Shown: one piece after another, positions 9,718 through 20,009 of the stretch
Numbering within the stretch: the stretch's first letter is position 1
How the letters are laid out: every line of letters starts with the position of its first letter
From: Clarkia xantiana subsp. parviflora
Taxonomy: Eukaryota; Streptophyta; Magnoliopsida; Myrtales; Onagraceae
Assembly (NCBI GenBank): GCA_036873135.1
Contig: JAPTYO010000009.1
Coordinates: 20,853,756 to 20,917,755 of the forward strand
Direction: 5' to 3'
Length of the DNA: 64,000 nucleotides
Notes under the pieces: generated by a model
What the model saw: only the letters and a program-made list of their open reading frames with translations
What the model was told of the DNA's origin: nothing
Database searches by the model: none
Made by a program: the position numbers and the translations under genes

Positions 9718-12700
9718 TTAGTTTTGTGCCATCAGCTTTACGAACTCCTCAAAAACTGCATCCCGAACATAAATATAATCAATTAAGTGAAGGTTAACCA
9801 TCTAAAAACAGTCCCAACTATATTACTAATTATTGATATTCGGTGTCTCAACTATTATATTGATTCATTTCTACATTTTTCTCTTAAAATTGATGAAACA
9901 AAAACATATTTTTTTAAGCATTAAATAATGAGCAACAAATCTGATACTTCGAAAAAGTGAAAAACATGTTTTATTGCTTGAAACACCAATTTTAACGCAA
10001 AAATCAGTAAAAAAAAAATAAGTGAAAAACAACAAATCTGATAGTTGAGATATCAAAATATCAATATTTTAAATCTGAGACAACGATTAGCAACATGGCT
10101 ATACTCGGGACTGTTTTTAAGTTTTCAAGTGAATAAACCCACTAGTCAACATCTTTGCAAATTCACAATGTAATCACCAGTAAAAACTTACTGCCATCAG
10201 AGTCGTGCGGTCCAGGCGATGCTTCGGGATGATACTGAAGAGACATGATCTTCTTTGCAGGAAAAGCAAGCCCTGCGCAGCTTCCATCGTTCAGATTGAT
10301 GTGTGTAACTTCTACACCCTCTGGCAGCGATGCTGGATCCACTGCATAGTTATGATTCTGCCATCCCACCAAACCCACAATCACGAAAAACAGTAAGAAC
10401 TTGAAAATTTTGGAATTTAGGGTTAAGAACTTAAAAACAGTCTCAACTCTATGTCATGTTGCTAATCGCTATCCCATATTTAAAATGTTGATAACTTGAT
10501 ATTCAGTTCCCTAACTATCATATCTGTTGCCTTTAACTTTTGTCCCGTCAATTTTAAGAGAAAAAAGTGAAAATCAACAAATCTGATAGTTGGTACACCG
10601 AATATCAACATTTTAAATCTAGGACAACGATTAGCAACTTTTTTTAGGTTCTCCCTGGAATTTATGCATCTTAAGGGATTCTTCTCTCAAGTGTGCTTAC
10701 TATACCTGTGCGCTAATCTCAACGCGACCGTTCCGGATATTCCTCACCGGGTGGTTGCCTCCATGATGTCCAAACTTCATTTTGAATGTCTTACCACCTA
10801 AGGCTTGGCCAAGCAGCTGGTGACCCATGCAAATCCCGAAAACAGGGACTTTCCCGATAATTTCCTTCACGGCTTCAACAGCATACGGGACTGCCGATGG
10901 GTCCCCAGGGCCATTGCTGAATAGAACTCCATCTGGGTTCAACTTCAATGTTTCTGATGCCGGCCATGTTGAAGGCACAACAGTGATTTCACAGCCGCAT
11001 GATGCTAGGCGCCTCAAGATGTTATGCTTAATCCCGAAATCATAGGCTACAACCTTCAAATGCACAGAGTATCAAGATTCTGCACAGCCTGATTTATCAA
11101 ATTTAAGGCAAAACAGAACGACCGTAAACTATAATGACTAACATGAAATTTTTTTCTGCCTTGTGGGGTGGAGCTAAACTCCCATTCGGAGTCGGTTTTT
11201 TCAACCCATTTGTACGGAGCTTTGCATGAAACACCGCTTATCAGATCAACACCTACGAATAAGCAAAAGCTCTGATGTTAGAAAATTAAAATCTCTTGGA
11301 AGAATAAGATCATTGGCCAAAAAGTCCAATAAGTCCTCACCAACAATGTTCCATTTGCGAGATATTTCCAAAAGTTCTTCATCTGTCTTCGTTTGTTCTG
11401 TGCTCAATACACCGTTAAGGCTCCCATCCTCTCTTAATCTACGAGTGATTGCCCGAGTATCAACATCATCTGCCAAAGTCATGTTGCAGAAAAAGCTAAG
11501 ATAATAGCCTGGGGACTTAGGTAGGTAACCAAAGCATGGATTTCCACTTCGTATAGTTTTTAGGGTTAAATTTGTGCCAACAATTAACAACATGACCTAT
11601 AGTCGGGACTTTTTTAGAATGCTAACCTAGTTTTTACTTACATATTCCCATGATGTTCCTCTCCGCTAAATAATCGGCAAGAGTTTTTGTGCATCTCCAA
11701 TTTGATGTGCTGTAGAGGATACAATAACAATTCAGAACTTATCTCTTCAAAAGACATTCTTGCAATTAAGATTGAGATAGAACAAAACCTGATACTTAAA
11801 CTTCGAATAACTAGACCAGCTAGGAAACACTGTGCAGACTCCTCATCACCTGAAAAGGGAAAGCATTGACTTCAAATATTAGTTCGATACTGAGGCAGAA
11901 CTTGGAGAACAGGGAAAAATTGTCAAAGAAATTAGAGTTACCAATATTAACTCCTGTATTGCCAATGTGTGGGTTTGTCATCAAGACAAACTGCCCAGCA
12001 TAACTCGGGTCAGTGAGAATCTCTTGATACCTGAATTTCAGGAAGCAAACGCAAAAATTTAGATCGATATATTTCAACTCATTAAGCAAAAGTAACATTC
12101 ATTCTGCTGTATTTATGAAAGAAGAAAAAAAGTTTCCTTACCCAGTTAAAGAGGTGTTGAAGACAACTTCTCCGACCTGTGTCCCTGAAGCACCAAAAGA
12201 TTTGGCCTTCCATACAGAACCATCTGCAAGGACCAACCTTGCATCGGCTACCTTCCACGGCCTTTCTGCAACACCTAATGTTCAAGCTGTATGGCTTATT
12301 ACCATAATTAGGGATGAACACAGCAAAAAGAAAACTAGCAGTAACTACAGATGTGTCATAACTAGAGAGGTCTCAGTTCATGAAGCCGGAGATATCAGGT
12401 TGTGATGCATTCTCCCAAATCTAGGATACTCCATCTTAGATCAAAATTTTCAACTAAATTGTTCTTCTTTCTTAGAGCAACGCATCCTTGGTCTAAGTAG
12501 GTACAATTTAAAAACAAAAAAAACAAAAACAAGAATTAAGAACCTAAAAACAGTCCCTACTATAGTCTATGTTGCTAATCGTTGTACCAAATTTAAAATG
12601 TTGATATTCAGTGTACCTACTATTAGATTTGTTACTTTCCATTTTTTTTCCAACTGCTTTTGGTTTTATTGGTGTTTTAGACTTATTTTATGCTTAAAAA

Positions 12701-13058
12701 CATGTTTTTTTTCTTCAATTTTAAGAGAAAAATGTGGAAATCAACTAATATATAATAGTTGGGACACTAAATATTAAGGTTTTAAATCTGGGATAGTGAT
12801 TAGCAACATGACCTATAATTGTGACTGTTTTTAGGTTATTAACCCAAAAACAAAAACTCCTCTAATAACCTCTATGCCCAAATCATGTTCAGTCCAAACG
12901 ACAGACTCAACAAATAATTAGTTACCTGCAGAGGCGCCAGGGCCAGGGGAGACAGACACTGAGCAAGTGACAGAGAAGGTCCTCGACTTTAAAGGGCTTT
13001 GGTTGGAAATGTTGGGTTTTAAGTTGAAGACTCCAAGTTCCAGAGCTCTTGCCGCCAT
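9718..13058 (-). CDS. CARA: Carbamoyl-phosphate synthetase small subunit, chloroplastic (CARA)
   Basis: The small subunit is the glutaminase of plastid carbamoyl-phosphate synthetase; it hands ammonia to the large subunit for arginine and pyrimidine synthesis. Ten coding exons on the minus strand: 12926-13058, 12142-12265, 11942-12030, 11789-11849, 11642-11709, 11341-11469, 11143-11252, 10706-11053, 10192-10357, 9718-9755. All junctions are GT-AG, phases agree, and the total is 1266 bases (421 residues), close to Arabidopsis CARA (about 430). The first ~44 residues ([10 protein letters not shown]...) look like a plastid transit peptide. The CPSase N-domain includes [14 protein letters not shown], and [13 protein letters not shown] follows. 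The class I glutamine amidotransferase domain has [10 protein letters not shown] (nucleophile Cys at about 313) and YHPEASPGP (His about 397, Glu about 399), so the triad is intact. Introns carry MITE copies but the coding sequence is undamaged. Confidence 0.95.
9792..10140. repeat. MITE family M1, copy A (CARA last intron)
   Basis: The left end GGTTAACCATCTAAAAACAGTC and the inverted right end GACTGTTTTTAAG bracket about 350 bases. Internal motifs AACAAATCTGATAGTTGAG and GACAACGATTAGCAACATG recur in copies B-E. It lies wholly in an intron. The ends resemble the MULE-related TIRs elsewhere in the window. Confidence 0.7.
10420..10653. repeat. MITE family M1, copy B (CARA intron)
   Basis: The left end is GGGTTAAGAACTTAAAAACAG. 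The interior matches copies A and D (TGTTGCTAATCG, AACAAATCTGATAGTTGG, GACAACGATTAGCAAC). The right end is cut off inside the motif, so the copy is shorter than A and D. Confidence 0.65.
11578..11632. repeat. MITE family M1, copy C (fragment, CARA intron)
   Basis: Only the right-hand part remains: AACATGACCTATAGTCGGGACTTTTTTAG, matching the right ends of copies A and D, followed by a remnant of the TTAACC terminus. Confidence 0.55.
12535..12845. repeat. MITE family M1, copy D (CARA first coding intron)
   Basis: A complete-looking copy: left TTAAGAACCTAAAAACAGTC, right GACTGTTTTTAGGTTATTAACCC, inverted to each other and both carrying the TTAANAACC motif. About 310 bases, AT-rich, without coding capacity. 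Confidence 0.7.
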
Positions 13059-13665
13059 ATCTCCCTGATTTCAGCTCAATGAGCTGAAATTTTGTACAAA
13101 GAGAAGGATTTAACAGGACATTACATAAAGAACACAACAGCTACGTCCCTCCAACAATTAAGGTATAACAAATACTAAAAATGATCCTCAGCAGAGCCTG
13201 TATTCAATAGAAACACCAACAATTACTCTAACCTAGCTGAACCCTAGACCCTCCCGGAGCTGCATGGATTCATCCAATGCTAGAATTGTGACTTCTAGAA
13301 GCAATACGGTGGAAAAAAAAAAGCAATAGCTCGAATCATGCAAAGGAGAATGTTCGCGTCGTCGCATTGCTCACCTCCAATGAGATCAGAGATTGATTTT
13401 GCGGCGGAACTCGGGAAGGAGAAGGAGGACGTCGCGGTATTGTTTTCGGGGCTGGAGAATATGAGCAGAGCGACTGAGCAAGTGTGGTGAGTGAGCAGTG
13501 GCAGAGAGAGAAGAGGAAAATGAACCCGGGTCGAACCGGCCGAGTCGAGGAAAAATAGATAGCATAACACGATTTCGGACAAGGGAAGGGATCTCGGTCA
13601 GGTTCGGGCCAATAAGATTTTAATTTATGCTTTAGTGACTAACAACGCTAACTTTTATATATATA
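13059..13665 (-). other. CARA 5' leader and promoter region
   Basis: Upstream of the CARA ATG on the minus strand. Bases 13300-13580 are GC-richer and could hold a 5' UTR exon and transcription start. A minus-strand reading frame here of about 95 codons has no recognisable homology. I see no clear TATA box. Confidence 0.35.
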
Positions 13666-13860
13666 TATATATTTTGACTTCAAAGTTTTATATTCAAAAT
13701 CTCTCACATTGTGGTGACCTGATTAAAATATCATGTTCCGCTTGATCAACATACTGGATCATGTATGAAAGGAGACGAGTAGAATTTGACTTAACGGACC
13801 GACATCTTTATAATACTAAGTAATTAGTGAAGTTACGTTAATGAGGTCGATGCATACATT
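13666..13860 (+). repeat. SINE, copy 3 (split by a hAT MITE)
   Basis: Bases 13720-13860 match the body of the SINE at 116-400 (GATTAAAATATCAT, TTGACTTAA, GTTACGTTAATGA). The match resumes after the MITE at about 14164 (AGTTATTCACTAA). The tRNA-like head is degenerate. So the MITE landed in a pre-existing SINE-family copy. Confidence 0.6.
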
Positions 13861-14155
13861 CAGGGGCGGAGGTATGTATGAGAATGGGGAGACATATGGC
13901 CCCCATTAATACTAATTTTTTTTTAATCATATATATATATATATGGTAAGTTTGTTTTAAATTAAACAAATGAACCCCTAAAATTAGCCAAAAAAGAACC
14001 CCAAAGCTCCAAAGGCCACGGCCCCAGCCCCAGCCCCAAGGCCCAAGTTAACTTTTTCTTTTAATTATGACTTATTAAATTTCAATGACTTGTTAACTTT
14101 CAATATTTTTTGTTGATGCTGAACCCCCAACTTTATATGCCTAGCTCCGCCACTG
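13861..14155. mobile_element. hAT-type MITE with perfect 8-bp TSD
   Basis: The ends are CAGGGGCGGAG (13861) and CTCCGCCACTG (to 14155), inverted with one mismatch. They are flanked by the 8-bp direct repeat CATACATT (13853-13860, 14156-14163). 295 bases, no coding capacity. Internal GGCCCC and CCCCAG tracts. Confidence 0.9.
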
Positions 14156-14213
14156 CATACATTAGTTATTCACTAAGTTTAGTCGGAAAAATTCAAACCA
14201 TAAATAGGAGAGT

Positions 14214-15043
14214 TAGGCCTGTCAATTTTGGACCCAACCCGAAACTGACCCGGGCTCGGGTCGGGTTCGGATCCTAACTTTTAGTGTTCGGGTCAGTTTC
14301 GGGTTGACCCGAATCTGACTCGGGAAAAAACTGGTCGGGTTCGGGTTCTGATATTGGACCCCAACCCGACCCGTCTGACCCGTATATAATTGAATTATGA
14401 ATATTAATTAATATGTATAATAATAAAATATTAATTAAAAGCAAAAGAAAAATCAAATAAACAAAAATGTAGGAACCCTAGAGTCACCACTTTCTGTTTT
14501 CTATCAACTAGTCTTCATCTCATCAGTTTCAAAGAATCAGTCGGCGCTTACACATATTCACAACTCAACTCATTAACACTGACATCACGCACTTGCACGA
14601 ATCACGGTAAATAGAGATAGTAAAACAAAAATCTAAGCCGCTCGACTCTTAGTCACTTAGAAAGAATTCCCGACGTCTGAACGGATGATTCAAAAATGAC
14701 GATTAGATTCCATATGGCGGGGATAAAATTATTGACAGAAATATGTAGATGAAGTTTTTTTGGGTTAGAGTAGCAAATAACGAGCTCGGAGAAGAAAATA
14801 GCTGGCAACGAAGATGGAATGGGCGGAGCAGCAAGCAGCGGTCAGCGACCAAAGAGAAATATGTGGATTTATGGACGGGTTACGGGTTGACCCGGTTTGA
14901 CCCGGTAACCCGCTAGGTCGGGTTCGAGTTCTGAGGTCAGACCCGTTATAAAGTTTGGGTCGGGTTCGGGTTGATTGCATATTGACCCACGGGTCACGGG
15001 TTCCGGATCACGGGTCACGGGTTGACCCGTTTTGACAGGCCTA
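14214..15043. mobile_element. Non-autonomous hAT element with perfect 8-bp TSD
   Basis: The termini TAGGCCTGTCAA (14214) and TTGACAGGCCTA (to 15043) are perfect inverted repeats. The flanks are the 8-bp direct repeat AGGAGAGT (14206-14213, 15044-15051). Both subterminal regions are packed with short CGGGT/ACCCG words (GGTCGGGTTCGG, GGGTTGACCCG) in opposite orientation, typical of transposase-binding repeats in hAT elements. 830 bases with an AT-rich centre and no transposase. Confidence 0.9.
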
Positions 15044-15826
15044 AGGAGAGTATAATCTTGTACTTAGTGTCATCACTAATACATTCATTTCAATGAAAAA
15101 CGAGACCTAATAACTAGGGCACTATATGAAGTTTCATTTAATCATAATTTTTGTTACACGAACTTTAATTTTTTAAGATTGATACTTTGAACTTTTAACT
15201 TTTGAATAAATTGTTACTTCATTTATAATTTCTGTTAAGTTGGACATGACTGAAGCAAATTCTGGTTACGTGTGTTTTTAATGTGTACATACGATGGATA
15301 TGCTAATGAATATAAATGATTGCAACAATATAAATTCAGATGTTAAATTGAAAGAAACTATTGAAATTGAATTAAATTTCAATTTAGCGTAATTAAACTA
15401 TTTCGTTGTGACACTGATGTCATCATTCTCGAATTAGGCTATTTTTTATATAATTATATAAATAATAGTTTGCTAACTTTGTGTTTAATTATTCTAATCT
15501 ATTTTCGCGTAAATTCAGTTTAAATTATTACCCAAAAAAAGGAAGAGTGGATGTGTTTTTATACTGTGCTTCACAATTGCTATTTTTATAATACATTTAT
15601 TTTGTATTTTCTATTTTTCTAAGTGTGAATTCTATATATAAATTGACATTAACAATATTATAAGTTTATAACTGAAATTCTAAGATAGCTAAAAAAATAT
15701 CTTATTTTTAAAAATTGATCTACATTAATTAAATACTCAGCAATATTAAAAAGAATACAAATACCATACTTCCGAAGCATAACCAGACCGAGAGCGGTGG
15801 AGACAGACACGTCGTATCATTCGCCC
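15044..15826. other. AT-rich intergenic DNA
   Basis: Nothing recognisable beyond AT-rich sequence between the hAT element and the TIR element upstream of the trihelix gene. Confidence 0.5.
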
Positions 15827-15841
15827 CTCTTCTATGTAGAG

Positions 15842-16731
15842 TGAATGCCCAAAATAGGCTTCATTGTCAAACTTCTTCCCAAACTAGGCTTCTTCAGAAA
15901 CTAATTCCCAAAATAGGTTTTTTCATTTTTTTTAATCCTTTATATTTTTATATTTTACTCCCAAAGTTTATATTTTGTTACAATTGATCCTAAACCTAAA
16001 TATCATAGAAGAAATATATAAAAAAAAATTGAAAATTAAGATAATTAAATGTAAAATTTATAAACATAAAAATAATAAATTATTAATTTTAAAAAAAATC
16101 TAAAAATAAAATATGCCAAAATATATAAATTATAAAAAAAACAGTGATATAAAACGTAAAGAAACTAAATACTCATGATTTTTTAAGTATAAAAATATAA
16201 ATCCTAAATAAAATATGTTGAATTTATAAAAATATATAAAATTAGCGAATGAAAAAATAACGGATAAACTAATTTAAATTAAAAAAAAATCAAAAGAATA
16301 AATTTAAGAATGGATTTTAGTTAGTTTTTTTTTTTTTTTTGCATACTCTTAATGAATATAATTTGCATATCATTATATATTTTTTTCCAAATTTAATTAT
16401 TTTTAAATCTTTTTATTTTAATTTCACATATTTTTTTAGAATTAAAATCTACAAAATTTGTTTTTTTGATTATTTTTTAATGTGAATTTTTAACATTTAA
16501 TTAATTAATTTTTATTTCCATTTTTTTTTTCATACATTTAGTTTCTAAAATTTCATTTTTTAATTATAGTTTTCTTTAGGGTTAATTTGTAACATATTGT
16601 AAACTTTAGGATTCAAATTAAATAATATACATTATAAAAAAAATAAAAAGACCTATTTTAAAAATTAGTTTCTAAAAAAAACCTAGTTTGAGAAATAGTG
16701 AGTTGGAAGAACCTACCTTTGGAATTCACAA
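15842..16731. mobile_element. TIR element upstream of the trihelix gene
   Basis: The left end GTGAATGCCCAAAATAGGCTTC is inverted at the right end (GAACCTACCTTTGGAATTCAC), and similarity continues for about 100 bases (AAACTAGG, AGAAACTAATT). The flanks carry a 15-bp direct repeat, CTCTTCTATGTAGAG at 15827-15841 and the same with one mismatch at 16732-16746. The right repeat is two bases away from the TIR, so the exact target duplication is unsure. The interior is extremely AT-rich and non-coding. MULE-like by duplication length, but the family is unknown. Confidence 0.65.
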
Positions 16732-16980
16732 CTCTTCTATGTGGAGGGAGGGAGGGGCTTGGCAACATAGTAATAAACCTTTACACGTAGAAGAAAGGAA
16801 AAGAAACCCTAATTCACTGCTTCTTTCACTGCACCCATTTTTCTTCCTTACTGATTTCAATCACGCCGAGGAGTGAACTCTGTGCGAGGAGAACGAAGCT
16901 CTACCCATCCTCAATTTATCCCCCATTCCCCAAAAATCAATTTTGCCCTCTTCTCAGCTACATAACTTCAAACGAAGCTG

Positions 16981-18875
16981 ATGCTGGAAGTTTCGAGTTT
17001 CCAGGAAAATCCCACCGCCGCTGCGGACAACAGTGAAAATGCATATGCCGGAATTAAAGAGGAGGAGGACGGTGGCCGGAGTTTAAGCGGTAGTCGGTGG
17101 CCTAAGCAAGAGACTTTGGCTCTGCTTAAGATTAGGCTCGATATGGACATCGCCTTTAGGGATTCTGGCCTTAAAGCTCCTCTCTGGGATCAAGTATCAA
17201 GGTCAGGCTTCTTTTCCATTAATTTATTGGTTTAATTGAAGAATTCTGTTAGTCTTGCCTTTTGGTGGACAGTTAGCTCACTGTTTGATTGCTGGAGCTG
17301 AATTTCTCAATGTTTTAGTTGAATCTTTGTGAAGAGCAGTTTAGTTTAGTTCAGTTGACAGTAGTAGTAGTCAAAAGAGATTCTTGATTTTTATGTTCTT
17401 AGGACCTGGTCTTGTCTAAGATATTGAGAAAGGAAACAATCTTGGGCTGTTTGTTGGAAATAAAAATGACATATTTTCAAATTAGTGTTGTTTCGTAAAG
17501 AAAACAACTGAATTGAATGTGTGGAACTTGTTATGAATGTGGTCTTCAATGTCGGAATACTTTATGAAATCAAGATATTGAGAAAGAACACATTCTTGGG
17601 CTGTTTTTCAGAAACTAAAAATGCCATCTTTTCGATTTAGTATTGTTTCGTAAAGAAAACGACTGGATTTAATGTGTGGAACTTGTTATGTGTTTCAAAT
17701 TGGTAGTCCGAGACAGAGAAATAGAGGAAAACTCATGGAAATTGTAATTTTATTGCTTTTAATTGTCTTATAGGAGAATGAATGATCTTGGATACAATAG
17801 AAGTGCCAAGAAGTGCAGGGAGAAGTTCGAAAATATATACAAATACCACAAAAGAACCAAGAAAGGACGTTCCGGCCATCAATTCAGCAAGAACTACCCG
17901 TTCTTCGAGCAATTAGAAGCATTTGAGAATCCCCAGTCAGCTTCAGTAACTACTAATCAAACCGTTGATGCTCAGAATCCTACTCCTTCCGTGGATCATT
18001 CTGAAGATGATTCCGCCTCTTCTATGTCGAGCTCAAGTGAAGAAGAGGAAGAAGAAGTTGGAGTGCTTAGCAAGAAGAGAAGAATGATGACCGAGTTTTT
18101 CGAGAGGTTGATGAAACAAGTGATAGAGAAGCAAGAGAATTTGCAGAGGCAGTTTATTGTAGTTCTTGAGAGATACGAAAAGAACAGGATAGAAAGGGAA
18201 GAGGCGTGGAAGGTGCAGGAAATCACCCGATTCAAGAGAGAACGAGAGCTTCTGATGCAAGAGAGATCAGTTGCAGCAGCCAAAGATGCAGCTGTTCTTG
18301 CTTTTCTTCAGAAATTCTCCGACCAATTAGGCATCGAAATCCCAATCCCAGAAAAACCCGCGAGCCTCAGAGAAATTCATAACAATGAGAGCAACCTTGT
18401 ACATGGTATCGGGTCGTCTAGATGGCCGAAGGAGGAGGTTGATGCCTTGATAGCGATAAAGACGAACCTCGACTTTCAGCACCGGGAGAGCGGGCCCCGG
18501 GGGCCTTTGTGGGAGGAGGTGTCTTTGGCGATGAAGAAGGACGGGTATGATCGGAGTGCAAAGAGGTGTAAGGAGAAGTGGGAGAACATCAACAAGTACT
18601 TCAAACGGGTTAAGGAAAGCAAGAGGAGAAGAACCGGTGATTCGAAAACTTGCCCTTATTTTCAACAACTCGATGCTTTGTACAAAGACAAGGATAAGAA
18701 GGTGGGGAATGAGTTGAAACCCGAAGAGCTTTTGTTACACATCACAGATTCATCGAGACCCAAAGACGATGGAGACAGTACTGAGGATACAGAGGAAAAT
18801 CGAGAAAGCAACAGTGCGGATGATGATTGTTTGGTTAATCTAAGTAACAGTTCCCCGACAGCAGTGACGGGTTAG
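16981..18875 (+). CDS. Trihelix (GT-2-like) transcription factor
   Basis: Two exons, 16981-17201 and 17774-18875 (donor AAG|GTCAGG, acceptor TATAG|GAG), join in frame to a 440-residue nuclear DNA-binding protein. Trihelix domain 1 (about 39-124) starts SRWPKQETLALLKIR and continues through LWDQVSRRMNDLGY, SAKKCREKFENIYKYHKR and the terminal YPFFEQLEAF. A serine-rich and acidic hinge (SSSSEEEEEE) and basic KKRRMM (possible NLS) precede a central coiled coil rich in E, K, R and Q (about 190-270). Trihelix domain 2 (about 287-375) starts SRWPKEEVDALIAIK and includes RSAKRCKEKWENINKYFKRVK and CPYFQQLDALY. Two trihelix domains around a coiled coil define the GT-2 class, which binds GT elements. 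The acidic C-terminus may activate transcription. The intron splits domain 1, as in GT-2 genes. A TIR element ends about 235 bases before the ATG. Confidence 0.95.
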
Positions 18876-19208
18876 AATGGAAATGGTTTGAATCTTTTTT
18901 AGGGTTTGGAATCTTCGTACCCGTGTGGGGGTTCGGGTTGAGCTCTGGACGCTCGTTTTGCGTTTGATGAATAAATGTTTTGAGGTGGGCAAGAGGTAAA
19001 ATAAGGAAAGCTGTTTTGTATGTTGAAAGCTTTGTAGTTTTGTTTTGTAAGCATATATATAGATATATATAGATATGATATATGAAGACATGTATAGATT
19101 TGTAAAATGGTTGGTTTTGTTGTGTCTGTAAAGACAAGAATCAAATGTTAATGCAAGCTGTATTGAAGGTTTATTTCAGTTGGTTGGTTAGCAATTAGCG
19201 GCACAGAC
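18876..19208 (+). other. Trihelix 3' UTR and flank
   Basis: Stop codon to the Copia-2 left LTR. The T-rich stretch near 19020-19160 with TGTAAAATGG and TGTTAATGC is a likely polyadenylation region. A Copia element begins only about 330 bases past the stop. Confidence 0.45.
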
Positions 19209-19570
19209 TGTCGAAGCTGGGCCAGTTAGTTTGGGCTCCTTTACATGTACAAGCTGGACCTGTGATGGTTCTTGGTTGGGCCACATCGTGTTGGGCTAAG
19301 CAATAGTGTTCTGATTTTATTAAGGATTATTTTGTTATTTTGGTTATTTGTATTTCTGGACCTGTTTGTTACTTTATGTATTGTTCTGGGGAATATTCCT
19401 TCATTGTAAAGACTCGAGGGTTAATCTCTGACTTCGGTCTAGGATTCCCTTTATTTAGTGACCTAAGGTGAGGAGGTACCAGATGAAGGAATTACCTTCG
19501 ATTAATCGCAACCGTTGGTGTTCTCTCTTCCACTTTCCGTTCTAGGGTTAGGGTTTTGCGAAACTTTACA
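19209..19570 (+). repeat. Copia-2 5' LTR
   Basis: Starts TGTCGAAGC and ends AACTTTACA, with GGGTTAGGGTTTTGCG near the end. 362 bases, paired with 24393-24754. Confidence 0.95.
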
Positions 19571-19582
19571 TGGTATTAGAGC
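19571..19582 (+). other. Primer binding site of Copia-2
   Basis: TGGTATTAGAGC directly after the LTR matches the initiator-Met tRNA complement TGGTATCAGAGC except for one base. This is the usual plant Copia primer site. Confidence 0.85.
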
Positions 19583-20009
19583 GAGTGGGCGATTTTCGCT
19601 CCTTGTTTCCCCGATTCTGAGTGCTTCCGTGATCTGGAGTGTGTCGGTTCAATTCTCATCTCTGAGAAGCTGAAGCGGTGGTCTCATCTTCTTCTTCGCT
19701 TCGCCGTTCTGATTCTGACGAAGTGTCTTGGGGGTTCTCTGCCAGGGATCTTGTTCGAAATCGCATGCAAGCAGTTTCTGTGTTTCGAATTAGCGTTTCA
19801 AGTCCCTCGCTACAACAATTCTTTGCGTGGTGGTTCGTTTCTGAAGCGCGCTGTTGGCGATTGACGTTCCGGTTCTCTGTCAGCGAAATTCTTCTCTGTT
19901 CTCACTCGCAACGCCTCATATTCTGCTGATTGGACTACTTCTTGAGTGCGATGGTGATTGAAGACGAGAAAACTCCTCTGGAAAGGCGATCCTTCCTGAT
20001 CTCACCAGT

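Noticed and set aside
18835..19144. Minus-strand frames in the trihelix 3' region
   Set aside because: Antisense of the 3' UTR, with AT-driven composition and no features.
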